This document shows positions 1-14,200 of a stretch of DNA of 64,000 nt, piece after piece. The translations under genes and the position numbers were made by a program. Position 1 is the stretch's first letter. Each line of letters begins with the position of its first letter. Under the pieces are notes generated by a model, which had not been told where the DNA came from, made no database searches, and saw only the letters and a program-made list of their open reading frames with translations. Origin of the DNA: Lagopus muta (taxonomy: Eukaryota; Chordata; Aves; Galliformes; Phasianidae); the NCBI RefSeq assembly GCF_023343835.1, contig NC_064438.1:12939077-13003076 (forward strand). The letters are read 5' to 3'.

Positions 1-2145
1 ATGTTCTGTAGACACCTGAGCAGCATTTCCTAGAATCATGCAGACATCTGTGCTTATTGTGCTTCTCACGCTGGTTGATGAGGAATGGTACACAGCGTTT
101 CTCTGTGTGTCTGATCTCTCAGGATGGAGGCTGTGAAATTACCAATAAACAGTCAGCTCATGATTGTATCTCAAGGACAGGATGTTCTCTCTGCTAATTG
201 GGAGAAAGGGGGCGAATTCTTCTGACCACTTCCATAGGACACGTGTCTCAAACCATGAAAGTATAATCTCTCAATAATTCCGGAAGATTCTTGCTCAGAG
301 GCATTTAAGCACTTAGAAATGTTTCCTCATAAAGAAAAGCTTATAACATCTCTCTCAAATGTCTACCACTGCCCTTCGAAATGTGACAAGGACCCCGTGG
401 GCACGATTCTCTGCTCTGCTGTCTTATCTGTGCAATGGTCCTCACTGCAGATTCTGAACTTTTACACTGAAGTCCCACGTGCAGAAATATGAAAGATGCA
501 TGAGTCTGTGTCGCAGGTAGAGAAGACTGGCTTAGATTTCTACTAAGACAAAAATGACAAATATTGAGTATTTTGCAGGAGCCCAGAGCTGGTGTTTTCC
601 TTTGGTGGGCCCACTGCAAAGTGGACTTGGATTGGGCAGTCAAAGTGGAGGTTTCACTGGTCTCTATGCTTTCACAGAGTTTTCTTTCCTTCATGTATTC
701 TGAAGCATCACGTATAGTTTTGCTTTCAATGAAAGACTGCTGTGTGTATGTAAGAACGAGTGCTACGTTCTTTAGTGACCCTGGCTCTGTTGCAAACAGT
801 GGTTTCTACCCTTAATTTCCAGCCCTGCATCACCCATTAGAAAGGGTGGTCAGGCACTGGAATGGGCTGCCCAGGGAGGTGGTGGAATCACCGACCCTGG
901 GGGTGTTCAAGGAAAGACTGGATGTTGTGTTGAGGGACATGGTTTAGTAGGAGCTATTGGGAATAGGTGAACGGTTGGACTGGATGATCTTTTAGGTCTT
1001 TTCCAACCTTAGTGATTCTATGATTCTATGATTCTACCCAGAAAGAATTTTGCTCTAGAGATGCTCATTTGAGGATGCATCCTCATCTCCCTTTAGTGCT
1101 TCTGCCACAGTCTCCAAGGCACAGCTGATGGTCTGTTTGCTGTGATCTGGTCTGTGTGTTTTTATCTAAGCCATGTGTACATTTGTAGATGAGAACTGTA
1201 TTTAATGTATTTTATCATTTTTCTGTCAAGCTCATTGAATCAAGTCGACTAAGAGCTGAATTTTTTTTGTAAAACCATTGTATAATAGGAGAGACAGTGT
1301 CTGACCCCAAAAGATCACAGTCTAAATACATCAGACACATGAAAGGTTGGAAGAAAAAGAAGTACAGAGACCGATAGTAACTTCCCTCGGGTCACTTAGG
1401 AAGTAGCAGAGACTGGACCATGCTGTAATTCTCGTGCTACTAGAACTCTCCAGCTTTAGTCAATTTGCTGACAGTGCCTATCTGAGTTACACTTTCTAAG
1501 TGTACTTTATTTTAGAAACAGTAATACTGTGACCCTGTCTAACAAAGTAAAGCATTTTTCATCCCATCAGCACAAACACGAGATCAGTCTTCAGCCTCTG
1601 AAAATGAATTTAAACAGCACTGACAGTGTCAAACATGATTTGAAGTGACTATGTATTTTGTGCCTGGCTTCTTAAGGCCAGATGATGATGATTGTCTGTA
1701 TGATCTGTAATGTGATTAGGTCATTTCTTGCCCACTCATGCTCCTGGATAGTTCAGCTATGACAATGTAATTACCAATACCAAGTCTAGTACTGAAAGAT
1801 TTCTACTAGCTTTTGTGTCTTTTTTATCCCAGTAATTGAAATGCTGTAAGAATGGAAAAGATGTTAATCATTGAGAATTTGTGGTTTGTTCTTACCAAGA
1901 TTAATGCCTATTGGGAGAAATATGAAGAGTATGGGAAATTTTCCAACTAACTATGAATATAAAGAGGAGATTTGGAGCACACTGCATATATGCTGTTTCT
2001 GAGCTCATCTGTAGTTCTGCTGCTGAAGTCTGCAGTCAGCTCCTTCATGGATCCTTGGAAGATATAAATGACCCTCAGTGGAGCTCTGCGTGACCATCTT
2101 CATGTCATTTCATTCCTATTTTCTCTTTTCCTCTTTTTTTTTCAG
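1..2145 (+). other. OSBPL5: OSBPL5 intron (5' end outside window)
   Basis: No frame here matches the N-terminus of ORP5 or any other protein I recognise. The stretch ends in a T-rich tract and AG directly before the first visible coding exon. Apart from one CR1 fragment near 840-1036 I see only unremarkable AT-rich intronic sequence. Confidence 0.75.
840..1036 (+). repeat. CR1 LINE 3' fragment
   Basis: The block carries the CR1 3' consensus features: a stretch like CTGGAATGGGCTGCCCAGGG, then GTTGGACTGGATGATCTT, then CTTTTCCAACC, and it ends in tandem ATTCTATG units. It is 5' truncated, as most avian CR1 copies are, and carries no usable reverse transcriptase frame. Confidence 0.92.
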
Positions 2146-2226
2146 ATCGAATATAAGTTTTGCAATGGATCTGACAAAGAGTGTGTATCTCCCACAGCCA
2201 AATTCACTAAGAAGGAAACACTGAAG
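2146..2226 (+). CDS. OSBPL5: OSBPL5 coding exon a (pre-PH linker)
   Basis: Twenty-seven codons, phase 0 on both sides, between a T-rich CAG acceptor and a GTATGT donor. It encodes the [13 protein letters not shown] block followed by a basic KKETLK end, which closely matches residues just before the PH domain of human ORP5. Confidence 0.93.
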
Positions 2227-5200
2227 GTATGTGCAAAGCAGCCAAGTCAGCACCAGCTGACTTTCTTTTACCAAAGTGGTACCTTTCAAACAAACCTCTG
2301 GGAACTCTTCTGAATCATTTCCCAAGTCCCAAAAAAGCCTCTGACTCTTTTAGGAGTCATTCAATGCCACGGACATTAATGAGCTCTATACAGGATTAGG
2401 TTGTATATTGCAAATGGAATAAATCAGTGTAATTATTTTGCTCTGTTCTTATGCTCCAGAGCCATAAGGCACATCAAGAGAACTGTAATGCTTCATTGGT
2501 CTTGTTAGGAGGCGCATGCCCAGGCAAACTAAGCATATTATCTCTTGAACACTTGTTTATCTCCAAACCAAAAGTATAAATAATTTGATTTGGGTGAAAT
2601 TAGATTAAATCTCTTAAATTTGAGGGGTGAGGAGAACTGGATATTCAGCCTTCTTACATTCCCCAAAAAGTAGAAAAATCAGTTTACATTTAATGAAGCT
2701 TCGTAAGCAAAGAAAGAAGCTGTTCTTTCAGTATGTTTTTGTTCCTCTCTGTGCTCATTTCTGGGGAACCTGCACTGGGTCAAGTTCTAGCTATGCTATA
2801 CTTAGCTGCCCTTAATGCATTACGTTCTTTCCTCCTCCAAAGAGGCCATGCTTACAGCCACTGTATTTATTTTTTTCCTGTTCTGAACCAGGTCCAAAAA
2901 AAAAATTACAGACAGGAGAAGAAAAGAGCTACCAAACAACTCTTCAGTGCTCTGAAGGATCCCAGTGTGGTGATCACAGCAGACTGGCTGAAGGTATTTC
3001 ACACATTATTCTGAGACTGTAGGAAGAATATAATGAGAAATACTTGCTGTCTGAGAGTTATGCACAAGCACTGAGTGTAGGAAGACCGACTCGTTTTGAG
3101 TTGATGTTGCTGTAAAACTTGAACTAAGATATTGGGGAATTTTTTTTTTTTCCATCTGTCTATTGCATGTCTTTAAGAAGAACAAGGTCTCAAAAACTGC
3201 ACAGTACCAAAGGAAGCGATGATGTTTCTTTCTTTCTTCCTCTCTGAAAGAATCTGCTGACCTCTTTCCATTGGTGTGCTTTTGTACAGAAGAGAGAACA
3301 GGCAGATACAGCTTGTTCTTTTGACAGTTGGATTTTATATTACCACAGCAGAGAGTGAAACATATTGGACCCAAACACAACTGCAATTTCTCCTTGTACA
3401 AAGACTCAGTTAGTGACACCTTCTCATTGAAGTCCTGAAACTTTGTATGTGGCAAATTACGGGTGGATTCATGTTGCAAGATGCCGCTGTTTTCTCCTCA
3501 TTCAGGGCCATCTAGTCTTCTCAACTGGTCCTGCCTTCCACAATGGCAAAATTTAATCTTCAAACATCTCTGAACATCTCTTTTGAAACATAAAGGAGAT
3601 TGGAAATATCACAAAACAAAACAATTGCATTTAAATAGTGCAAAAAGCCTCCAATTATCCTATGGTCAGTGTTAGAGGCCAGACAAGTGAGATGTGTGTG
3701 GTTTGCATGAGAAAATAGACATTCGGCAGAATATTTCTGTGGTGTTCAGTGTTGTTGATAAATAATTCTTTTTTTTTTTCTTTTTAAATAAAAAATATCT
3801 GTTTCATGGTTGCTGTGGATGGAGATTTCTGGCTTAGAAACGAATGATCCTGATCCACAAAGCATAACACTTGATGTTTGACCTATGTATGCTGAAGACA
3901 AGAAGACCTTAGGCAAAATATAAGCTTAGTGAGAAACCTCCCCATTCTTAAAGCTCTTATCTTAAATATATGCTATCAGATTCAATGTCTTCTATACAAA
4001 AGAGAATATGCATTGAGCTTGACAGAGAAGTAAACCAGCTGGAGAAGGAGCTTTAAAAAAAAGGGGTATTTGACAAAGCACATTAATATTTCTGTTCTAC
4101 AGAACATTATTAAAATGACTTCTAAGTCCAGTTAGACTGGCTATAATAGATTTCTATGTGGTATCCTAATTGGCACGTCCTCCACGATTATTAACAAATC
4201 ACTTATATGGGCCAGCAGTGCTGGTTGGCCTGAAAAATGAAGCAAGATGCAAACACCAAGCCAGTAATCAAAATATGAAGATGATAGCCTGATTTGCGTG
4301 GTCTGGGACTTTGGTATAAGAGCCCCAAGTCTGTTCAGATAGTGTAATCTCCAAACAAAATGTATCATACTGTGTGCTTGGGAGAAATGTGTACTGTATT
4401 TACTGAGTAAATACTGAATAAACATTTTTATTTTAAGGAGTAACACAAGTGCAACAATTTGTTCTCTTCCTGCCTCCCTGCAGATTCGTGGGACCCTGAA
4501 GAGTTGGACCAAGCTGTGGTGTGTTCTGAAACCTGGAGTGCTGCTGATTTATAAGACGCCAAAGATCGGACAGTGGGTTGGGACAATCTTGCTTCATTCT
4601 TGTGAGCTGATTGAGAGACCCTCCAAAAAGGATGGCTTCTGCTTTAAACTTTTTCATCCTTTGGATCAGTCAATCTGGGCTGTAAAGGTAAGTAGTGTCA
4701 TCACACAGGAGCTGAAGAGCCTCCTGTTAGTGTAGCTAGAACTCGTGTCTACTGAGCACCAGCATTATCTAGCATTAACAGTGTCTACATTTTCAGTAAC
4801 TTGGTTGCTGTTAATGGTGACAAATTGCATGATAAGATTAAGGACACTAAAGCTTGGTTGTAATATGACATCAAAGAGGTGCGGCACATTGTGATTATTT
4901 ATACATGTGTATCATTCTTGGTGAATAGATGTATGCATAAATTGAGGAAAGGAGAAACACACTAGTGCAAAGTGAATAACAGACCCGCATAACTGACTTC
5001 CCTAAGACAAGGGTGTACAACATGGCTTTGCACAACACTGGAACAAGGCTGGTAAAGTGACAAAAAGTATTGCTGTTGACCACAGCTTATTTTTTTTAAT
5101 TATGATGTCTGAATTTCGGTTTGTTTGCAGTAGAACTCAGTGGACTGCTCAAGACACAGCCATGAGACAAAAGTGTAATTTCGAATAGCTGGTCTTAGCC

Positions 5201-8200
5201 TTCTCTTCTTTGAAAAGGAAATAGGAAGACTTTCTCTTTTTTTGTTTTGAGTGCTTATTCAGCCTGAGGCTGAGGCAATATCTTCCGGTATGCTTATCAG
5301 CTCCAAGGATGGCCTCTGGATCTCCCTGTAATACAGATGATTGACAGTTTCTTGCATTTCTTGAAGTAACTCCCTGCAAGTTTCAAAAAACTGCAATTCT
5401 TTTATTTTTTCTTTAAGAATAGGTAGTAACAAATAAATAAATAAAATGGAATGCTTGGGAGCAAAGAGAAAGACCCCAGTACCTTCTGAGAAGCACTGAG
5501 AGCAGCATCTGCTGGATATCTTGAAGAGATGGTACTCAACTGATCTTGGACTCTTTTTCCTCTCCAAAAATTGCAACTCGACAGAGTTGTTGAAAGTATA
5601 TATTTTTTAGGAGTGCACCAGTGCAAAAAAGGCTTACAAGTTATTACCTTGCTGCAGGATGGTCAGCAAAATAAGTCTACTTGGAAAGGTTCATGCAAGA
5701 GTGCCTAACAGAATGCCTAACGAAACTGGGGGGAAACCCTGTGAGAACAGATGGAGCTCATCCGTCCAGTTAATCTGTTTTAAACACAGCTATACGGTAT
5801 ATCGAGTCTTGGAATTTTTATTAAGGTTAGAAGAAAGAATTAAAATGGACCTCATCAACCAGGGGTAAAAGGTGCTGTTTTCTGATGGTAGACCAGCTTC
5901 AGTTCGAACCCAGGTTGCTTTTGCACTATGTTGCAAGGTTTTATCACAACCTTCTTGAACTGTGTGAGTTTTGTTGCTTTTTTATACAGAGCATGTGCCC
6001 AAAATGGATGTCAATCATTTGCTGTCCATCGACAAATAAATTCCTTGTGACATGACAGGTCAACTGAACTCTTCTGAAAAGCACAGTCAGGAGAGATAGT
6101 GAAGAAACAAGATCAGGAGCACAGTCAAACAGCAAAAAGTAGTGTTGCTGACAGATCTGAAGTGTCATGTTGTGCCAGAATGCCCTTCTCTTGGTATAAA
6201 CCATCCAAAAAGAAACAGTTTTTATCATTATATAAGTGTATTTGAGTGTATGTGTATCTAATTCTTGTGCCTCTTGAGAAAAATATGTGATGGAAATAGG
6301 AATTCTCATATTAAATATGAAGGGAATATGTTTCTGAAAAATGTTTGTGTACAAGAGGAAGCCCAAGAGATGTGAGTTTTAAAGTCAAAGTAATATTCTA
6401 AGTCACTAGAGACTTATTTGGAATGCTGCATTTGAGGATAGTTCCTTAAATCTGTATTCAGCTGGAACTGTTAAGTGTGATAGGTGCTTTCAGCCACAAG
6501 CTGAACACCAGAATACAAATCAAGGAATCCACTGTTGAATTGTTCAGTGTCAAATAAGCTCTTTGCACTCTGGCAGCAGTTTAAAGCTGACATTGCTAAC
6601 ATACAGTTTTATGTCATTTCACAACCTTCTTTTAATTCAGCTGGGGCAGAATTGCTATTCTAAATTGTCTGCGTGTAACTTTGCAAAGAAAGCCTATTTG
6701 TCCTGAAATAAAGGTAAGCCTGAGCTTAAACAAGAAATGCAAGATAAAGTCCATCATGACAGAAATAAGGTCTGGCTAAACAACTTTTGCTTTTGGCTAA
6801 TCTGGCTTGTAAAACTTGCAAGGATTTTTCAGATTACTGTTGATGATCCAGTTTAGATTTTCATTATTGGACTCAGCTCCCTCAATGTAATGAACACCTT
6901 TGGATATGTTATCCAGGCTGCTCTACAGATGTTTGGACCCAATGGCAGAGTTCAGCCCTGGAACAGATGCCTGGTTCAAGCGCTGCCGCAGGTGTTCATG
7001 GCTGTGCTAACCAACTAAGTTTGATGTGCAGTCATTTAACTACAGTTAGAGCAAGATGAAATTTTGGGATGTCTTTCATAGGATAGGTAGGTAAGATGTG
7101 ACACTATCTTACAGCTGGCAGCTATATGCACCAGGGAACTTCTTTTCCTATAAACCTTTCTGATTTCTGGATTGCCAACTTAGTCATTAACACGAAGGTG
7201 TGGATGTTGACATCTGTTCTTGTTCTTTGCAAAGGCAGCGTACAGCTATCAGCTGGCAGGTTTTGCCCAGCAGTCTCAAATAAATGCCTCAGAATAGTCT
7301 ATATGTCCCCTTGAGCTTACACACAAGTTAGCTGAACATGGTGTGGGAAGGCTTTAATAGACTTCATCTTCTTCTGGCAAATTTTTGAAGTGGTAAATGA
7401 GTTGGAATCAGATCTAGGAATGTATATAACTTGACATTTGTTGATTTTAAGAGTTTTGAGTCATTTCTTTAAAGAAAGAAGTCCTACTAATGGGCTTGTG
7501 CTACTTCTTTTGCTGTTGCTTATTGTTCTCCATTATATGACAATAATTTTATCTTTGTCTTTTAGTAATTATCAACAGCACTTTGAATACAGGGATTTCC
7601 CCCTCACTTTTACTCTTTGCTTTATGACTTTCCAAGACTAGCTGTCTTGGCACACTATGTATATCAGCAAATCCATTCCATTTTTCAAAGCCTGAACACA
7701 CCCTGTTTGTCAATGCCTTTGAGTCTTAAATCAAATGTAATAACAGGAATGGATGGAAGATAGCCCTTTTTTGGCTGTATTGCCTATAGGCTGCAGCTGA
7801 GCTCCACGTCTCAGAACAGCAGAGATAACAGTCACTTTTAGTGAGGGATGGTCATTGCCTTGGAGGTCTTAAACTCTAGACAAGTACAGTGCTCAAAGGC
7901 TGAGAGACAGAAAGTGCCATTATCTCTGCTGTGCAGATACAGAACCTAGTTTACTTTGTGGAAATACTGACTTTATTTTTATGACCTTTCTTCTCCTTTC
8001 TGTGGGAAACAGCCCCTTCTGTGCATAAGCATGTGTTACCACTGAATACATTTCCTTGACTAAGCCACTCCTTGTGTTAATCTACACATCTAGATGTCTG
8101 TTAAAATCTTGTTTTGACCCATCCTTTCATGACAGTCCACCCTCTTGGTTTCTTTATTGCTGGCTCTCTATCGCTACTTTTTGGTTGTAGGGATTTTCCT

Positions 8201-11200
8201 TCAACAGAAGAAATGTCAGTCTCTGATCCGAAAACACAAGTAATGGAGTTACCAACAATTCTTGAACGTCTTGCTCAGCTGCAAACTAGTGAAAGGAAAA
8301 ATGCCATTGGGAATGCTGCCTGATTACATTAATTTCACTGGTAATGTCTTGAGCTGTTCTGCTCTGGATCACTAATCAAATCCCAGCTTTGCCAGCCCTG
8401 ACTATTAAGCTCTTAAACACTTAATTTTGTGAACCCTGATCCTCTTGTGGAAGAGGGGAAAGGAAAAAGAAGCAAGTAACAAAGATCCCAATTTCTCCTG
8501 GCAGCAGAAGAACCCTGCAGATATAGAGACAAGAGGCTAGGCTGGAGATTGCGGTCTTCTCTGCTCTGCAAGTTTGTGACAGACACAGACACAATTTGAT
8601 GCTTGTCCTATGCTTGCTCTCCTTATATTTTCCAAATTTTGTCTCTCTGGGTAAGACTTAAAAAGATACATCCAGGTAAAACCACAATTTAATTACCAGA
8701 CACCGGAAGCAGTCTTCAGTAACAGACACAGTTCACTGTATGCAAACTTCTCTCCAAGAGTAGGATTGGATACTGCAAAGGACTGTGCAAGGGAGGACCA
8801 TACTCAAATTGCAGATGTTTCCATATAGATTATAAGTATTACATGTGGTGTTCTCTGGAAACTAAAGAAAATCTGTATTTCAGCATTCCTGGAGAAAACT
8901 GCTTGTTCCACCCTGCAGTTGGCATAGTAGATATACGAGTGTTGTTTTTCTGCTCTGCATGTACTTTTGATATTGGCATATTTGATCTGCTTTCATGTTG
9001 TCTGTTGCAAGATGAGGAAGAGAAGGAATTGAAAAAGGGTGAGTGACTTCAGAAATGCAAAGGTGGAGGTAGGACTCATATTTATTTCAAGCAAGTTGTG
9101 AGTTAAAGCACATACAATACAGACTATGAAGCTCAGCTTAACTGGGTAGAGGAAAAGCTTTTTCTTCACAGCTTCTGGAGCTCAAGAGGAAATGATAAAG
9201 AAAAAAATCAAGACGTTGTATTGTTCACCTGAGTGCTTTAATCCAGTGCCTCCATGTGAATCATTTCTAGACAGTGTTGTGTTGTGGCTGGATGTTTACA
9301 AGACACAATCATCTTTTTTTCTACATCTCCTAAAGTAAAGGCAAAATAAGCAAGCAAAACCAGGTTTTGTTCCCAGTATCTCTGAGGCAGCTGTCCCCCC
9401 AGGCACCCCAGTATAAAGGTTCTCAATATTTGTGGATGTGGAGGTGAAGAGTAGCAGCCCATCAATGTGTCCGTGCTGGGAAACCTTTGATCCTCAGCAT
9501 GTAATTTCCCTGCCATCTCCTTTCCTGCAACATGGCCTGGTCCCCACAGAAGGGTTTGCAGGATAGAGCTTTGCCTTTCCTTCCTTCCTTTCTTCCAGGA
9601 GATCTGCCATTGCCTCTCTGCTAGAGATGCTCACAGCAGAAGTGCAGGCTCTGAAGCTTTTATAGTGACACATAAATGGTACTTAATCTCCAGCGTATCA
9701 GATTGATGTGTGCTGCATGGAAAAGTCTGTTCAGGTGTTACACAAAGATGGATAATAGCAAATACTTGGCTGATTCTTTTGTAATTTTTGTTGTTGTTGT
9801 TGGTTGGTTGGTTTCTTGTTTTTTTCCAAGCTATAGGAATGAAATTCCTCTGTTTCTGAGGATGTGAATAAATAGGGCAGTTCTGTAGCTGAGCATGGGT
9901 TAGGCTGAGTCCAATTTATGTCAGGGCTCATTAATGCTTTGGAACCACAGCAGCAATGTCATGATTACTAATGAATCTCTCTAAATTACTCCATCTGCTT
10001 CTTTTCTCCTTTCTTATCACAAACATACACACGCTGCCTAGTAGAAAGACACTGAATGGTCACTGCATCTACAGTGCCTTACTTCTTTTTGTGTGTATGC
10101 ATTTCCAGGGCCCAAAGGGAGAAAATGTTGGTTCCATCACTCAGCCTCTTCCCAGCAGCTACTTGATTTTCAGAGCAGCCTCCGAATCAGATGGTAAGTT
10201 TGGGTCTTCATTTGGTTTCTCCAATTATTTCAAGTCTGTAGAAGAAAATACATTGATGCATATAAATAAATAAATAAATAAATCTTGAAGGGAAAAGTAA
10301 CAGCTCGCTCAGTTTGAGATGACATTCATTAGCATGGGTTAAAATAGGTCAGGCAGACTACAGTACCTTTCATATTCTTCATGAAAAGACACCTTTCTGT
10401 ATATGTGTATGGAAGGACCTTGGCTTGTAGCTGAGATAACAACTTTACATCAGTAAACACTAGAGAAAGAAAGAAGCGGATCCTGAAATTCTCCTGTGAG
10501 GAGGCTTACCTGCTTCCTCAGTTGAACAGAGAATTTAGAGGGTAGTCTGCCTAAGTCATCAAATAGGTAGAGACCTTCTGGAGGAAAATAACATAGCAAT
10601 ATGGAAAAAGTGTGGATAGATGCCTCTCAACCACCAGAATTCTCCTGTAAACATGCTTTATCAGCTTTTATGTTGTAGCAGGTCCAGATGGAACCTTGTG
10701 CAACCTCATGTAAAAAAATGTTCTGGGAATTCACAAAATTGTGGAAGGTAATTTTAGGTCAATATACAGTAAGTATGCCAGCTTGCTATGTGAAAATCTC
10801 TCTAAATGACTTTAGCAACCTAAAATATCAGTGATTTATAAGTAGATAAAGTGATTAAAATCATGTTTTCATTCCATTTAACCTTCAGACTGCAGCAGTT
10901 TCTTTGGCATGGCAGATTAACTGCAACTGTTTCATGGATCTTTGTTGCCTCTCACAGAAAGGATGCCCATGTAGTCCATGTGCTCGATCAGATTTCATCT
11001 AGACTGACTTCAAGGACATAAAAATTGTTTGTGGAGCACAGTGGGCTTTAGAAACAGCATGCTTCTGGTGAATAAGTTTCTTGTACTCCTAAAGACTAAA
11101 AATGGGACACTGAAGATGCCAAATGCAGCACTGACATGGCACTTAGAATAGGAGGAAGGCTTCTTCCATTACATACTTGGCATGCTGTTTTTCCTGCTTC

Positions 11201-14200
11201 TGTATTCATAATGAGGTATACCATCTCAATAGTGAAAACTGCTTAGAATTGCCTGTATAGTGAAATGATATGAAAATAAGTGGAACTTGTACAGAACTGT
11301 AGAAGCACATTTATTCTTTTCTACATCTTTGTAACGTATGGGACAGTACAGCATATTTGTGTAAAGGGATGCAGGATTTTACATGGCTCCAAATATCACC
11401 CATCTTGACAGGAATAGATTGATACATAGTCTTTTGGGAAAAAATGCCTTTGAGGCAGAGCTGTTAAGTTACAGGCATTTCAAACTCTAGCTAGATGGAT
11501 GACCTGCAGAAGAAATAAACAGAACAGTCCTGCAGAGTTCTTAGGTAACTGACTAACTTCACTGTCTGACAATCCAGATTTTGTAATTATTTTGAGATCC
11601 ATCTGACTCGTCTTTCAGTCAACTTAATTGGAAAATGCTCAGAGGGAACAAAGTGGCCATTGTATACATTCAAGACAAATTGCTGACTGATAATGTCCTT
11701 TTCTTGTGTCATTTCTGTTGTCTTCTAAATGAAAACTTTATTCTTGTGAAAATCTGATGATTAAATGTTGAGGCCTGGCAAAGAGACCTGTGGCTGAGTT
11801 TCTACACTCTCTTTTCTATGATGACTATCATAGGCCTTAAAATAGTAGAATAGCTTTAGATTTGTTCTGATTACCCTTGCCCATGGGTGCTCCGTGTTTG
11901 CAGTAGTCCCCAAGTGATCATCAGCAGTAAAACTTATCTAGCTGTGATCTCTCCACTCAAGCTATATACTGTAATTCTGGAAAACCACAAAAGGGGCCAT
12001 GTCTGGTGCATGAGAAGTTTAAATATTTAGAGGCCTTGTGGGAAGTTTTCTGCCCAGTGAATTATTATGACTCTGGTGTCATAAGAGCTTAAAATAGTCA
12101 CTTACTGGAATGTATTTTTAAAGCTAAAATGTTGGACAGTATTCTTAAGAAACAGGCAGGGACCAGGCAGGTCAAAGTAGAGTCACTATAGGATGTAGCA
12201 TCATTTTCATTTTCTTTGCTGTTTTTCTACAGTAGGGTGGTCTGGTTAGCAATTCCTTCCACGTTGTTTGAATCTGTGGCATCTCTGAGGAGGTGTTGTG
12301 ACCGTATTCTTTTTAATCCACCCTCCCATGTTAATAGTGGAAAATGAACGGCAGAGCATTTGGTGAATTTAACAGTAATTCCTGTAAGCCTCTGACTTGC
12401 TGGGGAATATTGAGTTACAACATATGTTATATGTACAGTTCTGTACCACGATCAGCAGCTACATGGCCTACTTTTTTCTCTCAGCGTTTCAGAATCCCTT
12501 TTTTCCCCTCTGCTGTACCATCTGTGAGAGAATGCTGGTAGGATTTAAGGTCCTGACTTCTGCACAGCCTGCAGAGCTACCGCCAAGCTACACTGAATTT
12601 CACATTCACAGACGCCAGCAGCAGTCTGCTTTGTGATGTGTTTTAAAGACATCTGGAAGGTCAAATCAGCCCGCAAGGCCCAACCTGTACAAACGCAGGG
12701 TCTTTCTTTCTTAGCAGTTTCAGTAAAGGAAATTGCTTTTTCCGAACCAGTGACTATGTATTCGTTTCAGACTTATGCTGATGAGCAACTTAGAATTAGT
12801 AATTGAAACACGTTCCGAACTTCCTGCTCAGACAATTCTGAGGCTGTTCCTGAGATCCCCAAGTCAGTGCCCTGCAGCTCCCAAGCAGTTGGAGTTACCT
12901 GGTTGTATGTATCTCGTATCTTAGATCTCCACCTTGCCATAGGCACTGCTACTGAAAGGGTTACTGGGGAAGCTCAAAGTGGCAGGCTACCAAGGGTTAA
13001 CAGCTTAACGGTGGAATTATAAACTACACTTGCATTTCATTGCTTATGTCTGTCCCTTCCTCCAGGCAAATTTTGGTTAGCCTTGTGTGTATAGAGCTGT
13101 GTGTAAAACCTGATGCTCTGGCTTGTGGTGTCATTATTTCTATAGATTTTGCTAGGCACTCGGCCCTTCCTCCAAAATGGGTGCTCTGATCTGGGGATTA
13201 AATTACATTATTAAAATAAGGGTCATGCACAGAAGCAGTGAACCAAGAGGAAGATTGCTATTTGAAATCATCTCCACAGTGAAATACACCACCGGACCCT
13301 GGGAGTGGTGGAAAAAATTAGAAATTGCCTTGTTAGCTTTATGTCTGCCCTTCACATTCCTCAGATTTTTCACAGCATTTGAAAATCCAGGCATTTGCAA
13401 CTTGACTTTGTTTAGCTTGGTGCATACACTGCACCTGCAGCTAACTGAGGAATCACATCCTTGCATCTTGACAGCCAGAATGCAAAAAATCATATACATA
13501 GGCACCCAAGTGATACCAGAAAATAAGAAGCAGTCAGCTGGATACTGTGACCTTAATGTTCACTGACTGAACCAAATCTGTGTCTTCCTCAGCATCTGTG
13601 ATTTGTGTGCACTTGAGCAAGTATTCATCATTTCCAGGTGGCAGTCTACTTCAGGTTGATTTTGAAAAGCATTTATCTTGTAGGTGTGAGGCATGAGGCC
13701 AAAAGCTGAATGACTTTAATAATTCAAGAGGAATGAACATCCCTGAGTGATGCCTGTCTGGAATAACGTATGGTTACTAGGTGTGAGGCTTTTGAAGTCT
13801 TAATTGGCAAGAAATTAATCTCAGCTGTTCTCTAGCTATAAAAATGCAAAGTTTAATCCTAGATTGAAATTTCTCTGTGCCATGATATGATTCCACCTCA
13901 AGCAGATCTGTGTTATTGATGAGTGCTGAGAGAACATTGGCTGGCTCCTCTGTGATCTGCTGCTCCAGAATGTGGCAGATAGATCTAGCACATCAAATTC
14001 AGAGTTGTTCTAAATGGAATGATGAGAACTGAAGAGCTTTGTTTTTCCAATATTGTCTGCTTTGTTGTTGTTGTATTTCTGTAGGATGGTTGCTGTAATT
14101 TAAGATCTGTTTAAAGGCTAGGAAATACTGAAGGTATTCCTTGAACTGAGACTGGTGTAGCAGCATAAGCAACCATTGTTTTCTCCAAGGGGTAGAAGTG

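Noticed and set aside
1..2145. Search for the N-terminal OSBPL5 exon
   Set aside because: None of the frames encodes anything like the MKEEAF start or the following Pro/Ser-rich segment of human ORP5, so the exon is placed outside the window.
3006..3479. A 157-codon minus-strand open frame in an OSBPL5 intron
   Set aside because: Low-complexity Lys/Ser/Phe-rich translation antisense to a T-rich intron, with no homology visible.
13177..13566. A 129-codon open frame in an OSBPL5 intron
   Set aside because: No resemblance to a known family and no splice or promoter context; it is within chance length for 64 kb read in six frames.
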